Shown here: positions 25,673 to 36,638 of the stretch, piece after piece
How positions within the stretch are numbered: position 1 is the stretch's first letter
Layout of the letters: each line of letters begins with the position of its first letter
NCBI RefSeq assembly: GCF_011045165.1
Contig: NZ_JAAKZI010000004.1
Location: forward strand, 98,383 to 162,382
DNA: 64,000 bases
Source: Arthrobacter silviterrae
Lineage (GTDB): Bacteria > Actinomycetota > Actinomycetes > Actinomycetales > Micrococcaceae
Direction: 5' to 3'
The notes under the pieces: generated by a model
What the model saw: the letters and a program-made list of their open reading frames with translations, nothing else
What the model was told of the DNA's origin: nothing
Databases searched by the model: none
Made by a program: the position numbers and the translations under genes

Positions 25673-26419
25673 CATTCACCGTCTGCTTCCGCCCTGCAAT
25701 CAAGCCCCCTTGCAGCCGCCAGCACGCTGCCCGAACTCAAAGCCGCCCTGTGGGACATGGACGGCACCCTTGTTGACACCGAACCGTATTGGATTGCGGC
25801 GGAAATCGAATTGGTGACCGCCCACGGGGGGTCCTGGAACCTTGAACAGTCCAGCAAGCTGGTGGGCAACGCCTTGGAAACGACGGCGAAAATCCTCCAG
25901 CGCGAAGGGGTGGACCTCCCCGTCCGCGCCATCGTGGACACGCTGTCCAACGCCGTCATCGACAAGATTCGCCACCAGCTGCCCTGGCGTCCCGGCGCCT
26001 TGGAACTGCTGGCCGAACTCCACTCGCGGGGTGTGCGTTGCGTGCTGGTCACCATGAGCGAGCTCAATCTTGCCGGCGAGGTGGCGCGGGCGCTGCCCGG
26101 GCCGTACCTGGAATTTCTCGTCACGGGTGACCAGGTGGCCAACGGCAAGCCGCACCCGGAACCGTACCTCGCCGCCGTCGAACGCCTCCGCCAGGCGGAC
26201 CCGTCCCTGACCGGCGCCAACTGCGTGGCCTTTGAGGACTCCATCCCCGGCGTCACCTCCGCACTGGCCGCCAACCTGGCCACAATCGCCATCCCGCACG
26301 TAGTCCCCCTGCCCGAGGACGCACGCCGCACCACCTGGGACACGCTGGACGGCAAGACGTACGACGACGTTGCCCGGGCGCTCGCTGCCCGCAGCACCAT
26401 GAACGGGGCCGCCCTGTGA
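25670..26419 (+). CDS. HAD-superfamily phosphatase
   Basis: A 249-residue Rossmannoid hydrolase of HAD subfamily IA (beta-phosphoglucomutase/phosphatase type). The nucleophile motif is AALWDMDGTLVDTEPYW near residue 25. Motif II is VLVTMSE with serine near 130. The motif III/IV region includes GKPHPEPYLAA and FEDSIPGVTSALAA. An N-terminal extension of about 25 residues is probably disordered. The stop overlaps the GTG of the site-2 protease gene by 4 bp, so they are co-translated. The natural substrate is unknown. Confidence 0.9.
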   Translation: MHSPSASALQSSPLAAASTLPELKAALWDMDGTLVDTEPYWIAAEIELVTAHGGSWNLEQSSKLVGNALETTAKILQREGVDLPVRAIVDTLSNAVIDKIRHQLPWRPGALELLAELHSRGVRCVLVTMSELNLAGEVARALPGPYLEFLVTGDQVANGKPHPEPYLAAVERLRQADPSLTGANCVAFEDSIPGVTSALAANLATIAIPHVVPLPEDARRTTWDTLDGKTYDDVARALAARSTMNGAAL

Positions 26420-27564
26420 GCGCCGCCCCCGGAACGCGGCCCCGCCGCGAAGGCCTGGTGCTTGGTTCCGTCCGCGGGACACCCATCATTCTCGCCAATT
26501 CCTGGTACCTGATTGCCGGGTTCACCGTGCTGGTCTTTGGCCCGCAACTCCAGAACGGCTATCCGGGCCTGGGTGCGGGAGCCTACCTGGTGGCCTTCGC
26601 GTACGCCGTCCTGCTGCTGTTCTCCGTGCTGGTCCATGAACTGGCGCATGCGCTGGCCGCCAAGATGTATGGTTGGCCCACGCACAAAATTGTGCTCAAC
26701 CTCTGGGGCGGGCACACGGAATTTGATTTCAGCACGGCCACGCCCGGACGCGCGCTGGTGGTTGCCTTTGCCGGTCCCGTGGGCAACTTTGTGCTCGCTG
26801 CGGCCGCCTATCCGCTCATGCTGTCCCTCCAGATGCCCACCTCACGGGCCGGCGCCATTGCCTTGCTCCTGACAAACATCTTCCTGTGGGCCAACGTGCT
26901 CATTGGCGCGTTCAACGTACTTCCCGGGCTGCCCCTGGACGGCGGGCGCCTGGTGGAGTCCATTGTCTGGAAGGCCACCGGCAACCAGGAAAAAGGCACC
27001 GTGGCGGCGGGCTGGGCCGGCCGGGTCATCGTGGTCCTCCTGGTGGTGGGTGCCCTGGGTCTGCCATACCTTCAGGGGTCCCAGCCCGACCTCACCAACA
27101 CGTTCATTGTTGTGCTGCTGGCCGGCTTCCTGTGGATGGGGGCCTCAGCCTCCATCAAGGGCGCCGCCATCCGCCTCAGGCTGCCTGCCATCACGGCCAG
27201 CCGGCTTGCCGCCCCCGCCGTGAGCGCCTCGATCGACTGCAGCGTGGCCCAGTTGTGGTCGTTGCGGGGACAGTATCCGGGCGTGCCCATCGTCCTGTGC
27301 TCCGCCGACGGCCGGCCCGCCGCCGTCGTGGATGAACACGCCCTGGCGAACGTGCCGCCCAACCTTGCCGGCCACACGCTGGCTCCTGCCGTGGCACGTT
27401 CCCTGACCTCCGGGGCCCATGTTCCCGAAACGGCGTCCGGGGCCGAACTGGTCCAATACCTTTCCCAATTGCCGGACAAGGACTACGCCGTGGTCAATGA
27501 CCAGGGCAGGGTCACGGGCCTGCTCAGCCAGGCCAGGGTAGTCGCGGCCATCACCGGCAAATGA
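26416..27564 (+). CDS. Site-2 protease family zinc metalloprotease (M50), CBS-linked
   Basis: A 382-residue intramembrane protease. The zinc motif HELAH lies in a membrane helix near residue 75 (LLLFSVLVHELAHALAAKMY). The third ligand is in NVLPGLPLDGG near residue 170. Six membrane segments are followed by a soluble C-terminal region that resembles a degenerate CBS pair. Such proteases are often next to trmI and the proteasome genes in actinobacteria. The GTG start overlaps the HAD stop as GTGA. Substrates are unknown. Confidence 0.92.
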   Translation: MSAAPGTRPRREGLVLGSVRGTPIILANSWYLIAGFTVLVFGPQLQNGYPGLGAGAYLVAFAYAVLLLFSVLVHELAHALAAKMYGWPTHKIVLNLWGGHTEFDFSTATPGRALVVAFAGPVGNFVLAAAAYPLMLSLQMPTSRAGAIALLLTNIFLWANVLIGAFNVLPGLPLDGGRLVESIVWKATGNQEKGTVAAGWAGRVIVVLLVVGALGLPYLQGSQPDLTNTFIVVLLAGFLWMGASASIKGAAIRLRLPAITASRLAAPAVSASIDCSVAQLWSLRGQYPGVPIVLCSADGRPAAVVDEHALANVPPNLAGHTLAPAVARSLTSGAHVPETASGAELVQYLSQLPDKDYAVVNDQGRVTGLLSQARVVAAITGK

Positions 27565-27652
27565 CCATGCCGTCCCCGTCCAGGCCGGTCCACAAACCTG
27601 ACAGCACCTCCATCACTTTTCACGCACCTCTTCGCCCGTTAGGACACCACGC

Positions 27653-28729
27653 ATGAGCCAGACCGAACCCACCAGCACCCTCCAGGAAGACGCCGGAACC
27701 ACCCTGCCGCATGGTGCCGCCGCCCGCCGCGGCCCGTTCCGCGCCGGCGAAAGGGTCCAGCTGACGGACGAGCGCGGCCGCATGAACACCATCACGCTCA
27801 CTCCCGGCACGGCGTACCACACACACAAGGGATTCCTCAACCACGACTCCCTCATCGGCCAGGCCGAGGGTTCCATGGTGGAAAACAACGTGGGCCAGCT
27901 CTACCAGGCGCTGCGACCGCTTTTGTCGGACTTTGTGCTGTCCATGCCGCGCGGGGCCGCAGTGGTTTATCCGAAGGACGCCGGCCAGATCATCACCATG
28001 GCGGACATTTACCCCGGTGCGCGCGTGGTCGAGGCCGGAGTCGGCTCCGGCGCGCTTTCCATCTCCCTGCTGCGCGCGGTGGGCGACTCGGGCTACCTGC
28101 ACTCCTTTGAACGCCGGGAGGAATTTGCCGACATCGCGCGCGGCAATGTGGAGACCATCTTTGGCGGACCGCACCCGGCATGGCGGATTTCGCTGGGTTC
28201 CTTCCAGGATGAAGTGGTGGCCCAGGAAGCTCCGGGCAGCGTGGACCGCGTGGTCCTGGACATGCTTGCCCCTTGGGAATGCCTGGACGCCGTGGCCACC
28301 GTGTTGGCCCCCGGGGGAGTGTGGATCAACTATGTTGCCACCGTCACCCAGCTCTCCCGCACGGCGGAAGCCATTCGCGCCGACGGCCGCTTCACTGAAC
28401 CGGATGCCTGGGAGTCCATGGTGCGGGGCTGGCACCTGGAGGGGCTGGCCGTCCGCCCGGACCACCGGATGGTGGCCCACACCGGCTTCCTGATGGTCAC
28501 CCGGCGCCTGGCCGACGGCGTAACAGGGCTTAACCTGAAAAAGAAGGCCAAGGCTGAATTCACCGAGGAAGACCTCAGCGCCTGGACACCCGAGGCCGTG
28601 GGGGAGCGCGCTGTTTCGGACCGCAAGCTGCGCCGGGCAGCCCGCGATGCTGCGTCCACAGTACAAACCAGGGGCACCAAGAGCAAGATCACCGACGCCG
28701 AAACCGGCGGTGGCGCCCCGGGGCACTAA
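27653..28729 (+). CDS. trmI: tRNA (adenine-58-N1)-methyltransferase
   Basis: A 358-residue SAM-dependent enzyme that makes m1A58 (and m1A57) in tRNA T-loops. The N-terminal barrel-like region ([20 protein letters not shown]) and the Rossmann domain ([22 protein letters not shown] near residue 125) match Trm[12 protein letters not shown] and [13 protein letters not shown] complete the motif set. A C-terminal lysine-rich tail of about 75 residues is longer than the core. The stop TAA overlaps a possible -10 (TAAGGT) for arc. Linkage to arc is the usual actinobacterial order. Confidence 0.92.
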   Translation: MSQTEPTSTLQEDAGTTLPHGAAARRGPFRAGERVQLTDERGRMNTITLTPGTAYHTHKGFLNHDSLIGQAEGSMVENNVGQLYQALRPLLSDFVLSMPRGAAVVYPKDAGQIITMADIYPGARVVEAGVGSGALSISLLRAVGDSGYLHSFERREEFADIARGNVETIFGGPHPAWRISLGSFQDEVVAQEAPGSVDRVVLDMLAPWECLDAVATVLAPGGVWINYVATVTQLSRTAEAIRADGRFTEPDAWESMVRGWHLEGLAVRPDHRMVAHTGFLMVTRRLADGVTGLNLKKKAKAEFTEEDLSAWTPEAVGERAVSDRKLRRAARDAASTVQTRGTKSKITDAETGGGAPGH

Positions 28730-28743
28730 GGTCGATAGTAGGA

Positions 28744-28807
28744 GCAGCTGGCCACGAAACGGCCAACTGCACAGGGCGGTGGTGCACCCGTCCCTCGATG
28801 CACCACC
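28744..28807 (+). other. Two hairpins in the arc leader
   Basis: Hairpin 1: GCAGCTGGCC (28744-28753) and GGCCAACTGC (28761-28770), nine of ten pairs. Hairpin 2: perfect GGTGGTGCA (28778-28786) and TGCACCACC (28799-28807). Both lie between the trmI stop and the arc ribosome site, so an mRNA starting near 28739 would carry them. Possible regulatory leader; no known class recognised. Confidence 0.5.
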
Positions 28808-28833
28808 CGTTCCTTGCGGAAGGACACAACATC

Positions 28834-30687
28834 ATGGGCGATGCGATCAACAACCTGCCGGATGCCGGGGCCTCAGGCCCCTCCGAAGGCCGCGGCACTG
28901 CGGCACACCCCACCGGTGCTGAGCCGGTGCCGCCGGCGGCGCCGCAGTACTCGGCGCCCTACGCGGCCGGGCCCGGCCAGCTTGCCGTGCTGGAGCGCCA
29001 GCTCAACGTGCTCCGGGACAAGGCCCGCAACCTGGACCGGCAGCTGTCCTCGGCCACCCAAAACAACTCCCGGCTGACCACCATGCTGGAAACGGCCAAG
29101 ACGGAAATCCTCAAACTCCGCGCCGCGCTCGAGAATGACGGCCAGCCGCCGTACGGATTCGGCACCGTCCTGGCGCTCAACCCCCGCAAGCCCTCAACGC
29201 CTGCCGCCAGGTCTGGCGCAGCGGGTGGCGCCGCCGTGACGGAGGAAAGCGTTGACGTCTACGCGTCGGGGCGGAAGATGCGCGTGGGCCTGAGCCCGCT
29301 GCTGCGGATCGGGGAACTCGGGGTGGGGCAGGAAGTGCTGCTCAACGAAGCCTTCATCATCATTGCCGGCCTGGGATATGAGCGGGTTGGCGAACTCGTC
29401 ACCGTCAAGGAGCTTATGGGCAGCGACCGTGTCCTGGTGGTGGGCCGCGCCGACGAGGAACGCGTGGTGAGGCTCTCCGGCGCCCTGATGGCCGGAAAGC
29501 TGCGCGTGGGCGATGCCCTGACCATTGACGGGAAAACTGGCTATGCCCTGGAGAAGGTTCCGCGCTCCGAAGTGGAGAACCTGATCCTGGAGGAAGTGCC
29601 GGACATTTCCTATTCGGACATCGGCGGGCTGGCGTCTCAGATCGAACAGATCCGCGACGCCGTCGAACTTCCCTTCCTGCACCCGGACCTCTACCGCGAG
29701 CACGGGCTCAAGGCGCCCAAGGGGATCCTGCTGTACGGCCCTCCGGGCTGCGGCAAGACACTTATTGCCAAGGCGGTGGCCAACTCGCTGGCCAAGCGGG
29801 CCCGGGAGCGCTCCGGCGTCAAGGACCAAAAGAGCTACTTCCTGAACATCAAGGGCCCGGAACTGCTCGACAAATACGTCGGGGAGACCGAGCGCCAGAT
29901 CCGGCTGATCTTCAGCCGCGCCCGCGAAAAGGCCTCCGACGGCAGCGCCGTGGTGGTCTTCTTCGACGAAATGGACTCGCTGTTCCGCACCCGCGGCACG
30001 GGCGTGTCCTCCGATGTCGAAACCACCATCGTGCCCCAGCTGCTCAGCGAGATCGACGGCGTGGAGCGGCTGGACAACGTCATTGTCATTGGCGCCTCCA
30101 ACCGGGAGGACATGATTGACCCGGCCATCCTGCGCCCCGGCCGGCTGGATGTGAAGGTCAAGATCAACCGGCCCGACGCCGAGGCCGCTGCAGACATCTT
30201 CGCCAAGTACGTCACCACCGAGCTGCCCTTCCACCACTTTGACGTGCAGGCCAACAACGGCAGCCTGGCGGAAACGGTGGCGGCCATGATCCAGCGCACC
30301 GTGGAGGCCATGTACGCCACGGACAAGTCCAATGAATTCCTGGAGGTCACCTACGCCAACGGCGACACCGAAATGCTCTACTTCAAGGACTTCAACTCCG
30401 GCGCCGTCATTCAAAACGTGGTGGACCGGGCCAAGAAGTATGCCATCAAGGACCTGCTGCTCAGCGGTGAGAAGGGCATCCGCATTGAGCACATGCTCCG
30501 GGCCGTGGTGGATGAATTCCGCGAACACGAGGACATGCCGAACACCACCAACCCGGACGACTGGGCAAGGATTTCGGGCAAGAAGGGCGAAAGGATCACC
30601 TACATCCGCACCATTGTCCAAAGCAAGGAAGGCCAGCTGCCGGGTCGGACCCTGGAGACGGTCAGGAACACGGGACAGTACCTGTGA
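28834..30687 (+). CDS. arc: Proteasome-activating ATPase Arc (Mpa)
   Basis: A 617-residue AAA+ ATPase that forms the hexameric ring unfolding pupylated proteins for the 20S proteasome. An N-terminal coiled-coil (about 45-95, [23 protein letters not shown]) captures Pup. Two OB domains follow, then the AAA module with Walker A GPPGCGKT near residue 302 and Walker B FFDEMDS near 375. The C-terminus ends GQYL, the proteasome-docking motif. ATG 28834 follows GGAAGGA; the longer frame from 28798 begins inside hairpin 2. The stop overlaps the dop GTG. Confidence 0.96.
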   Translation: MGDAINNLPDAGASGPSEGRGTAAHPTGAEPVPPAAPQYSAPYAAGPGQLAVLERQLNVLRDKARNLDRQLSSATQNNSRLTTMLETAKTEILKLRAALENDGQPPYGFGTVLALNPRKPSTPAARSGAAGGAAVTEESVDVYASGRKMRVGLSPLLRIGELGVGQEVLLNEAFIIIAGLGYERVGELVTVKELMGSDRVLVVGRADEERVVRLSGALMAGKLRVGDALTIDGKTGYALEKVPRSEVENLILEEVPDISYSDIGGLASQIEQIRDAVELPFLHPDLYREHGLKAPKGILLYGPPGCGKTLIAKAVANSLAKRARERSGVKDQKSYFLNIKGPELLDKYVGETERQIRLIFSRAREKASDGSAVVVFFDEMDSLFRTRGTGVSSDVETTIVPQLLSEIDGVERLDNVIVIGASNREDMIDPAILRPGRLDVKVKINRPDAEAAADIFAKYVTTELPFHHFDVQANNGSLAETVAAMIQRTVEAMYATDKSNEFLEVTYANGDTEMLYFKDFNSGAVIQNVVDRAKKYAIKDLLLSGEKGIRIEHMLRAVVDEFREHEDMPNTTNPDDWARISGKKGERITYIRTIVQSKEGQLPGRTLETVRNTGQYL

Positions 30688-32279
30688 GCGCTGTCCGCGT
30701 CATGGGGGCGGAGACCGAGTATGGGATCCACACTCCCGGCAACAGTTCCTTCAACGCCACCTGGCTGTCCACCCAGGTGGTCCATGCCTACTCCAAGGAG
30801 ACGGGGCACCGGGCAGCGGCCGGCGGGGAAACGCGGTGGGACTACACGGATGAGGACCCCCTGGCCGACGCCCGCGGCTGGGTCCTGCCCAGGCAGGAGG
30901 CGGACCCCTCCCAGCTCACTGATTCCGAACCAGAGCTGACGGCCGCCCAGATTGCCCTGGAAGGCGGTGTTGCCCTGGACCACAGCGGGCCACTGATGAT
31001 GAACATGGTGCTGGGGAACGGCGCGCGCCTCTATGTGGACCACGCCCATCCCGAATATTCCTCCCCGGAAGTGACCAACCCGCTCGACGCCGTCCGCTGG
31101 GACGCTGCCGGGGACGTGGTGGCGCTGGCCGCCATCCGCCGCATTGCCGCGACGCAGGGACTGCCGCCCATCAACCTGTACAAGAACAACACGGACAACA
31201 AGTCAGTTTCCTACGGCAGCCACGAAAACTACCTGGTGCCCAGGCACGTCCCGTTCAACAGCATCGTCACGGGGCTCACGCCGTTCTTCGTGACCCGCCA
31301 GCTCATGTGCGGTGCGGGCAGGGTGGGGCTGGGCCAGGACGGCTCCGGCCACGGCTTCCAGCTCAGCCAGCGTGCGGACTTCTTTGAGGCGGAAGTCGGC
31401 CTGGAAACCACCATCCGCCGCCCCATTATCAACACCCGGGATGAGCCGCACTCCGTGGTGGACAAGTACCGGCGGCTGCACGTCATCATTGGCGATGCGA
31501 ACCTCAGCCAGGTGTCCAACTACCTCAAGTTCGGCACCACGGCCATAGTGCTGGACATGATTGAGCAGGGCACCGCCCCCGTGCTCGCATTTGCCGACCC
31601 CGTGGCAACGCTCAAGGACGTCAGCCATGACTGGCAGCTCCGGGCCAAGCACCTGCTCCGTGACGGGCAGAGGGTCACGGCCCTTGAGGTCCAGCGGCTC
31701 TACCTTGAGGCCGCCAAGGAACACTGTGCAGCAAACGGCTCCTCACATCCGGACACGGGGGACGGGCACACGGCCGCCGTCCTGGCCAGGTGGGAGGACG
31801 TCCTCACGGCCCTGGCCGCCGATCCCATGACGCTGGCGAACCAGCTGGACTGGGTGGCCAAACTGAGCCTGCTGCAGCAGTACCGGGCCCGCGACAACAT
31901 GGCCTGGAATGATCCACGCCTGGCCCTGATCGACCTGCAGTGGGCCGACATCCGCCCGGAAAAGGGACTGTACTACAAGCTGCTGCAACTGGGCCGCATG
32001 GAACGGCTGGTCACTGACCAGTCCATTGCCCACGCCGCGGAACAGCCGCCCGTGGACACACGCGCCTATTTCCGCGGGCAGTGCATCCAGCGATACGGCG
32101 AAAGCGTAGTGGGCGCCAGCTGGGACTCCGTCATCTTCGAGCTGCCCCACCAGCGCCGGCTGCAGCGTGTGCCCACCAAGGAGCCGCTGCGCGGCACGCG
32201 TGAACTTACGGGGGAGCTGTTTGAGACCAGCCCGGACGCCGAAACGTTCCTGGGCAGGCTGCTCGCCGGCGCTCCCTGA
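30684..32279 (+). CDS. dop: Pup deamidase/depupylase
   Basis: A 531-residue glutamine-synthetase-fold enzyme that deamidates the C-terminal Gln of Pup and removes Pup from substrates. The nucleotide/metal glutamates lie in [13 protein letters not shown] at the N-terminus. The Dop-specific loop before [21 protein letters not shown], absent from PafA, distinguishes it from the ligase. HPEYSSPE and [17 protein letters not shown] are conserved. GTG 30684 overlaps the arc stop (GTGA). The encoded Pup ends in Gln, so Dop is essential for priming here. Confidence 0.95.
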   Translation: MSAVRVMGAETEYGIHTPGNSSFNATWLSTQVVHAYSKETGHRAAAGGETRWDYTDEDPLADARGWVLPRQEADPSQLTDSEPELTAAQIALEGGVALDHSGPLMMNMVLGNGARLYVDHAHPEYSSPEVTNPLDAVRWDAAGDVVALAAIRRIAATQGLPPINLYKNNTDNKSVSYGSHENYLVPRHVPFNSIVTGLTPFFVTRQLMCGAGRVGLGQDGSGHGFQLSQRADFFEAEVGLETTIRRPIINTRDEPHSVVDKYRRLHVIIGDANLSQVSNYLKFGTTAIVLDMIEQGTAPVLAFADPVATLKDVSHDWQLRAKHLLRDGQRVTALEVQRLYLEAAKEHCAANGSSHPDTGDGHTAAVLARWEDVLTALAADPMTLANQLDWVAKLSLLQQYRARDNMAWNDPRLALIDLQWADIRPEKGLYYKLLQLGRMERLVTDQSIAHAAEQPPVDTRAYFRGQCIQRYGESVVGASWDSVIFELPHQRRLQRVPTKEPLRGTRELTGELFETSPDAETFLGRLLAGAP

Positions 32280-32371
32280 ACCGTCCCCCGGACACACTTG
32301 GGGAGCATGGGCCAAACAGTGCGCAGCCGTGGCAGGATGGAAGTGAAGGATCCATCCTGAAAGGACACATC

Positions 32372-32578
32372 ATGGCTTCGCAGGAACAAAAGAACGTTTC
32401 CTCCCGGACTGAGGAGGAACAAGTCGACGAGGCCCCGCTGCCCACACCGGCCCCGGACTCCGGAGCCGCCCAGGCTGCCACCTCGGGCGTGGATGACCTG
32501 CTGGATGAAATTGACGGCGTGCTTGAATCAAACGCCGAGGAATTTGTCCGCGGATTCGTCCAAAAAGGCGGCCAGTAG
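32372..32578 (+). CDS. pup: Prokaryotic ubiquitin-like protein Pup
   Basis: A 68-residue, mostly disordered acidic modifier. The C-terminal helix region (VDDLLDEIDGVLESNAEEFV) binds the Arc coiled coil. The tail is FVQKGGQ; the terminal Gln must be deamidated to Glu by Dop before PafA can attach it to lysines. Start ATG 32372 follows GAAAGG. It is followed 6 bp later by prcB. Confidence 0.97.
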   Translation: MASQEQKNVSSRTEEEQVDEAPLPTPAPDSGAAQAATSGVDDLLDEIDGVLESNAEEFVRGFVQKGGQ

Positions 32579-32584
32579 CCCACC

Positions 32585-33406
32585 ATGGATGCCCACCAAA
32601 GGAACGTCATCCCGTCGCTGGAAACCGCAGGCTCGTCGTCGTCGTTCCTTGATTTTGTCACGCAAAACAACCCGGGCCTGCTGCCCTTTGGCCGCCCCCT
32701 GCCAGCCGGCCAGCTGCCCCCCGTGCCCCACGGCACCACCATCGTGGCGCTAACCTTCGCCGGCGGCGTGGTGATGGCGGGGGACCGGCGCGCCACCATG
32801 GGCACCATGATCGCCAACCGCCACATTGAGAAAGTGTTCCCGGCCGACAGGTACTCGGTGCTGGGCATCGCGGGAACGGCCGGAATTGCCATCGACATTG
32901 TCAGGCTCTTCCAGGTGGAACTGGAGCACTACGAAAAGATTGAGGGCACGCTCCTCAGCCTGGAGGGCAAGGCCAACCGCCTCGGCGCCATGATCCGGGC
33001 CAACCTGCCCATGGCCCTCCAGGGCCTCTCCGTGGTGCCGCTTTTCGCCGGGGTGGAAACAGCCAGCAGGGAAGGCAGACTGTTTTCCTACGACGTCACC
33101 GGCGGCAGGTACATCGAGCTGGAACACCACAGTGTGGGATCCGGTTCCGTGTTTGCCCGCGGCGCCTTGAAAAAGTTGTGGCGCCCGGACATGGACGCCG
33201 CCACCGCCGTGGCCGTTGCGGTGGAGTCCCTGGTGGATGCCGCCGATGACGATTCCGCCACGGGCGGGCCGGACCTGGTCCGCAAGCTCTGGCCGGTGGT
33301 CTATGTGGTGACGGACGACGGCGCCACCCGGGTTTCCGAGGAGGCGCTGGCTGCCGCGGTGCAACAGATTGTTGACCGGCGCATGGTTGAAGGAAGGGAG
33401 GCCTGA
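32585..33406 (+). CDS. prcB: Proteasome beta subunit
   Basis: A 273-residue catalytic subunit. A 50-residue propeptide ends at HG, and maturation frees Thr51 ([11 protein letters not shown]), the N-terminal nucleophile. Lys and Asp partners are in [11 protein letters not shown]. The length is normal for actinobacterial PrcB with propeptide. It pairs with PrcA in the 28-subunit core; the genes are separated by one base. Confidence 0.96.
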   Translation: MDAHQRNVIPSLETAGSSSSFLDFVTQNNPGLLPFGRPLPAGQLPPVPHGTTIVALTFAGGVVMAGDRRATMGTMIANRHIEKVFPADRYSVLGIAGTAGIAIDIVRLFQVELEHYEKIEGTLLSLEGKANRLGAMIRANLPMALQGLSVVPLFAGVETASREGRLFSYDVTGGRYIELEHHSVGSGSVFARGALKKLWRPDMDAATAVAVAVESLVDAADDDSATGGPDLVRKLWPVVYVVTDDGATRVSEEALAAAVQQIVDRRMVEGREA

Positions 33407-33407
33407 G

Positions 33408-34145
33408 ATGTCCCAGCAATTTTATGTGTCCCCCGAACAGGTCATGAAGGACCGCGCCGATTTTGCCCGCAAGGGCATCGCGCGCGGGCGTTCGGTGGTG
33501 GTGCTCGGCTATGGGGGCGGCGTTGCCCTGGTGGCCGAAAACCCTTCACCGACGCTGCACAAAATCGGGGAGATCTACGACCGGATCGGCTTTGCCGCGG
33601 TGGGCAAGTACAACGAATTTGAGAGCCTCCGCCAGGCCGGCGTGCGCTATGCCGATGTGCGCGGCTACTCCTACGACAGGTCGGACGTGAGCGCACGCGG
33701 CCTGGCCAGCGTGTACGCCCAAAGCCTGGGCACCGTGTTCACTGCCGAACAAAAACCGTTTGAAGTGGAGCTGGCAGTGGCGGAAGTGGGCGCCACCCAG
33801 GCCGAGGACCACATCTTCCGGCTCACCTTTGACGGTTCCATCGCCGACGAGTCCGGCTACCTGGCAATGGGCGGGAAGGCGGAGATCGTCCAGCAAAAGC
33901 TCGCCGACACCTGGGAGCCGGGGGCAACCCTCGCCCAGGTCCTCAAGTGGGCCGTTGACGCACTCCAGGCCCCGCACCAGGACGGCTCGGACAGCAGCAA
34001 CGGGGCCGAATCCCTGGGGGCCGCCAATCTCGAAATGGCTGTCCTGGAACGCAATGTTGTCGAGGTCAGGGGCACCCACCGCGCCTTCCGCCGGCTGGGT
34101 CCGGACGCCGTGCAGCAGATGCTCGCATCCGGGGGAGGGGACTAG
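33408..34145 (+). CDS. prcA: Proteasome alpha subunit
   Basis: A 245-residue non-catalytic ring subunit that gates the core and binds Arc. The N-terminal gate and helix [35 protein letters not shown] match the family. ATG 33408 is chosen because GGAAGGGA lies about 12 nt upstream and the protein starts here in relatives; the longer frame from 33369 overlaps prcB. It is followed 2 bp later by pafA. Confidence 0.95.
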   Translation: MSQQFYVSPEQVMKDRADFARKGIARGRSVVVLGYGGGVALVAENPSPTLHKIGEIYDRIGFAAVGKYNEFESLRQAGVRYADVRGYSYDRSDVSARGLASVYAQSLGTVFTAEQKPFEVELAVAEVGATQAEDHIFRLTFDGSIADESGYLAMGGKAEIVQQKLADTWEPGATLAQVLKWAVDALQAPHQDGSDSSNGAESLGAANLEMAVLERNVVEVRGTHRAFRRLGPDAVQQMLASGGGD

Positions 34146-34147
34146 CC

Positions 34148-35521
34148 ATGGACAGGCGCATCTTCGGCATAGAAACGGAATTCGGCATTGCCTATTCGGC
34201 TCCGGGGCAGCGGCCCCTGACGCCCGAGGAAGTGGCCCGCTACCTGTTCCGCAAGGTGGTGAGCTGGGGCCGGTCCTCCAATGTGTTCCTGCCCAACGGC
34301 TCCCGCCTGTACCTGGATGTAGGCTCCCACCCCGAATATGCCACAGCCGAATGTGACAGTGTGGAACAGCTCATTGCGCATGACCGTGCCGGGGAGCTGA
34401 TTCTCCATGACCTGGTCACGGAGGCGCAGTCCCGGCTTGCCCTTGAGGGCCACTCCGGGAAAATCTTCCTCTTCAAGAACAATGTCGACTCCGCCGGCAA
34501 TTCCTACGGCAGCCACGAAAATTACCTCATCACCCGGCGGGGCGAGTTCAACCGGCTGGCCGACATCCTCATTCCCTTCCTGGTGACCCGCCAGCTCATT
34601 GCCGGTGCGGGCAAGGTGCTGGGCCCCCAGCAGGGCGGCCATTTCGCCTTTTCCCAGCGGGCCGACCACATTTGGGAAGGTGTCTCTTCGGCAACCACCC
34701 GCTCCCGGCCCATCATCAACACCCGCGATGAACCGCACGCCGACGCCGAACTGTACCGGCGCTTGCACGTGATCGTCGGGGACTCCACCATGTCCGAGAC
34801 CACCACCATGCTCAAGGTTGGCACGGTGGACCTGATCCTGCGCATGGTGGAGGCCGGGACCATCATGACGGACATGCGCATGGAAAACCCCATCCGCAGC
34901 ATCCGGGAAATCTCCCACGACCTGACGGGCAAGCACGCTGTGAAGATGGCTGACGGGCGCACCATGACGGCCATCGACATCCAGCGCCACTATCTGGGAA
35001 GGGTGGGCGCCTTTGTCCGCTCCCACGGCGCCCACAACGCCCTGGTGCCGCGCATCCTTGACCTGTGGGAGAGGACCCTGGACGCCATCGAGACGCAAAA
35101 CTATTCGGGCATCGACACCGAAATCGACTGGGCCATCAAGCGCAAGCTGCTTCAGGCCTATGCAACCCGGCACGACGTGGACCTTGGCTCGGCCAGCGTG
35201 GCCCAGCTGGATTTGCGCTACCACGACATTTCCCCCGAACGCGGCCTGTTCAACGTCCTGGAACGCCGCGGCGCTGCCGCCCGGGTCACCACCGACGCAG
35301 CCATCGAGGACGCCAGGGAGACGCCGCCCGCCACCACGCGGGCCAGCCTGCGCGGGCGCTTTGTGTCCGCGGCCCGGGAATCCGGCCGCGACTACACGGT
35401 CGACTGGGTGCACCTGAAACTCAATGACCGTTCGCACCAGACCATCCTGTGCAAGGACCCGTTCAAGAACAGCGACGAACGCGTGGACGCCCTGATCGAC
35501 TCACTGCGCCCTGACGCCTAG
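34148..35521 (+). CDS. pafA: Pup-protein ligase
   Basis: A 457-residue ligase that uses ATP to join the C-terminal Glu of Pup to substrate lysines. The glutamine-synthetase-like ATP site begins [35 protein letters not shown] and [17 protein letters not shown] are diagnostic. It lacks the Dop-type loop near residue 45, which separates it from the deamidase gene upstream. The length is normal. It closes the core Pup set before the FKBP genes. Confidence 0.96.
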   Translation: MDRRIFGIETEFGIAYSAPGQRPLTPEEVARYLFRKVVSWGRSSNVFLPNGSRLYLDVGSHPEYATAECDSVEQLIAHDRAGELILHDLVTEAQSRLALEGHSGKIFLFKNNVDSAGNSYGSHENYLITRRGEFNRLADILIPFLVTRQLIAGAGKVLGPQQGGHFAFSQRADHIWEGVSSATTRSRPIINTRDEPHADAELYRRLHVIVGDSTMSETTTMLKVGTVDLILRMVEAGTIMTDMRMENPIRSIREISHDLTGKHAVKMADGRTMTAIDIQRHYLGRVGAFVRSHGAHNALVPRILDLWERTLDAIETQNYSGIDTEIDWAIKRKLLQAYATRHDVDLGSASVAQLDLRYHDISPERGLFNVLERRGAAARVTTDAAIEDARETPPATTRASLRGRFVSAARESGRDYTVDWVHLKLNDRSHQTILCKDPFKNSDERVDALIDSLRPDA

Positions 35522-35634
35522 CAGCGGACAGGCAACATCCAGACTTGGCGGCTAAGCTGGACGCGCCCGCAATTGCAGCAACGAGCGGGCAGCAACGCAA
35601 AAACTTCACCCGTCCTGCCATCGAAAGTGTCTCT

Positions 35635-36612
35635 GTGCGTCGAATTCTTGCACTCCTCCTGCCCTTGCTCCTGCTCGTGACAGCGTGTTCATCCGGAAAC
35701 TCCTCCTCGCCGTCCTCGGCGTCAGCAACCGGCAGCCCCGTTGCCGTGCCGGCGTCGAACGCGGCAGCCCTGGCCTCCGTCAAGGTGGTGGACCAAGGCA
35801 AGCTCAAGGCACCGAAGGTCACCTTCACCATGCCGCTGGCCGTCAGCGCCGAATCCATGAAGGTGGTCCAGGACGGCACGGGTGCCAAGGTCGCCGACGG
35901 CCAGGTCATGGAGTTCCACGAGATCGCCCTTGACACCAAGACCGGCAAGACCCTCGGGGAGAACTTCAGCAAGGCTGCCGGCAGCAGCCTCACACTGTCC
36001 CCGACCTTCAAGGCGCAGTACCCGCTGGTTTACACCACCTTTGCCAGCGTCAAGGTCGGTGCCTTCATTGCCTATGCAACCCCCGCCACGCCGGCCGTCC
36101 CTGCCACGGCGTCCGCACCCGCCCAGGCTGCACAGCCGGCCTCGCTGAGCGTCTTCCAGGTCACTGCCACGAAGGACCCCGCCAAGCTCATGAGCGCCGC
36201 GGATGTCGCCGCCCTGGCCAAGGCCGGCGGCCTGCCCACGGCAAAGTTTGACGCCAAGGGCATCCCGAGCATCACCATTCCGAAGAAGTCCGCCCCGGAA
36301 AACCTGGCCGTCCAGGTCCTGACCGAGGGCACGGGCGAGGTCATCAAGGCCACCGACTCCATCTCCGCCAGCTACACCGGCTGGGCCTGGTCCGACAGCA
36401 AGAAGTTTGACTCCAGCTTTGACAAGGGCGCCCCCGTCACGTTCAGCCTGGCGCAGGTCATCCCCGGCTGGACCATGGGCCTGGCAGGCCAGAAGGTGGG
36501 CTCCACCGTCATGCTGAGCATCCCCTCCACCCTGGCCTACGGCGACAACCCCTCCCAGGGCCAGCCCGCCGGAGCCCTGGTGTTTGTTGTTAAGATTGAC
36601 GCGAAGAAGTAA
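35635..36612 (+). CDS. FKBP-type peptidyl-prolyl isomerase, lipoprotein
   Basis: A 325-residue exported isomerase. The signal peptide ends in VTAC with lipidated Cys18. A Ser/Ala-rich linker is followed by an N-terminal domain and a C-terminal FKBP domain (DSISASYTGWAWSDSKKFDSSFDKGAPVTFSL...IPGWTMGLAGQKVGS). GTG 35635 is chosen because the hydrophobic signal begins here; the TTG frame from 35545 adds an implausible N-region. TAAGCT near 35551 could be the -10, giving a leader of about 70 nt. Conserved after pafA in actinobacteria. Confidence 0.88.
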   Translation: MRRILALLLPLLLLVTACSSGNSSSPSSASATGSPVAVPASNAAALASVKVVDQGKLKAPKVTFTMPLAVSAESMKVVQDGTGAKVADGQVMEFHEIALDTKTGKTLGENFSKAAGSSLTLSPTFKAQYPLVYTTFASVKVGAFIAYATPATPAVPATASAPAQAAQPASLSVFQVTATKDPAKLMSAADVAALAKAGGLPTAKFDAKGIPSITIPKKSAPENLAVQVLTEGTGEVIKATDSISASYTGWAWSDSKKFDSSFDKGAPVTFSLAQVIPGWTMGLAGQKVGSTVMLSIPSTLAYGDNPSQGQPAGALVFVVKIDAKK

Positions 36613-36638
36613 TCACCCCCAACTACGCAAGGAGCACC

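Noticed and set aside
29194..30621. A 475-residue minus-strand ORF
   Set aside because: Antisense shadow of arc; rich in His/Val/Gly with no domain.
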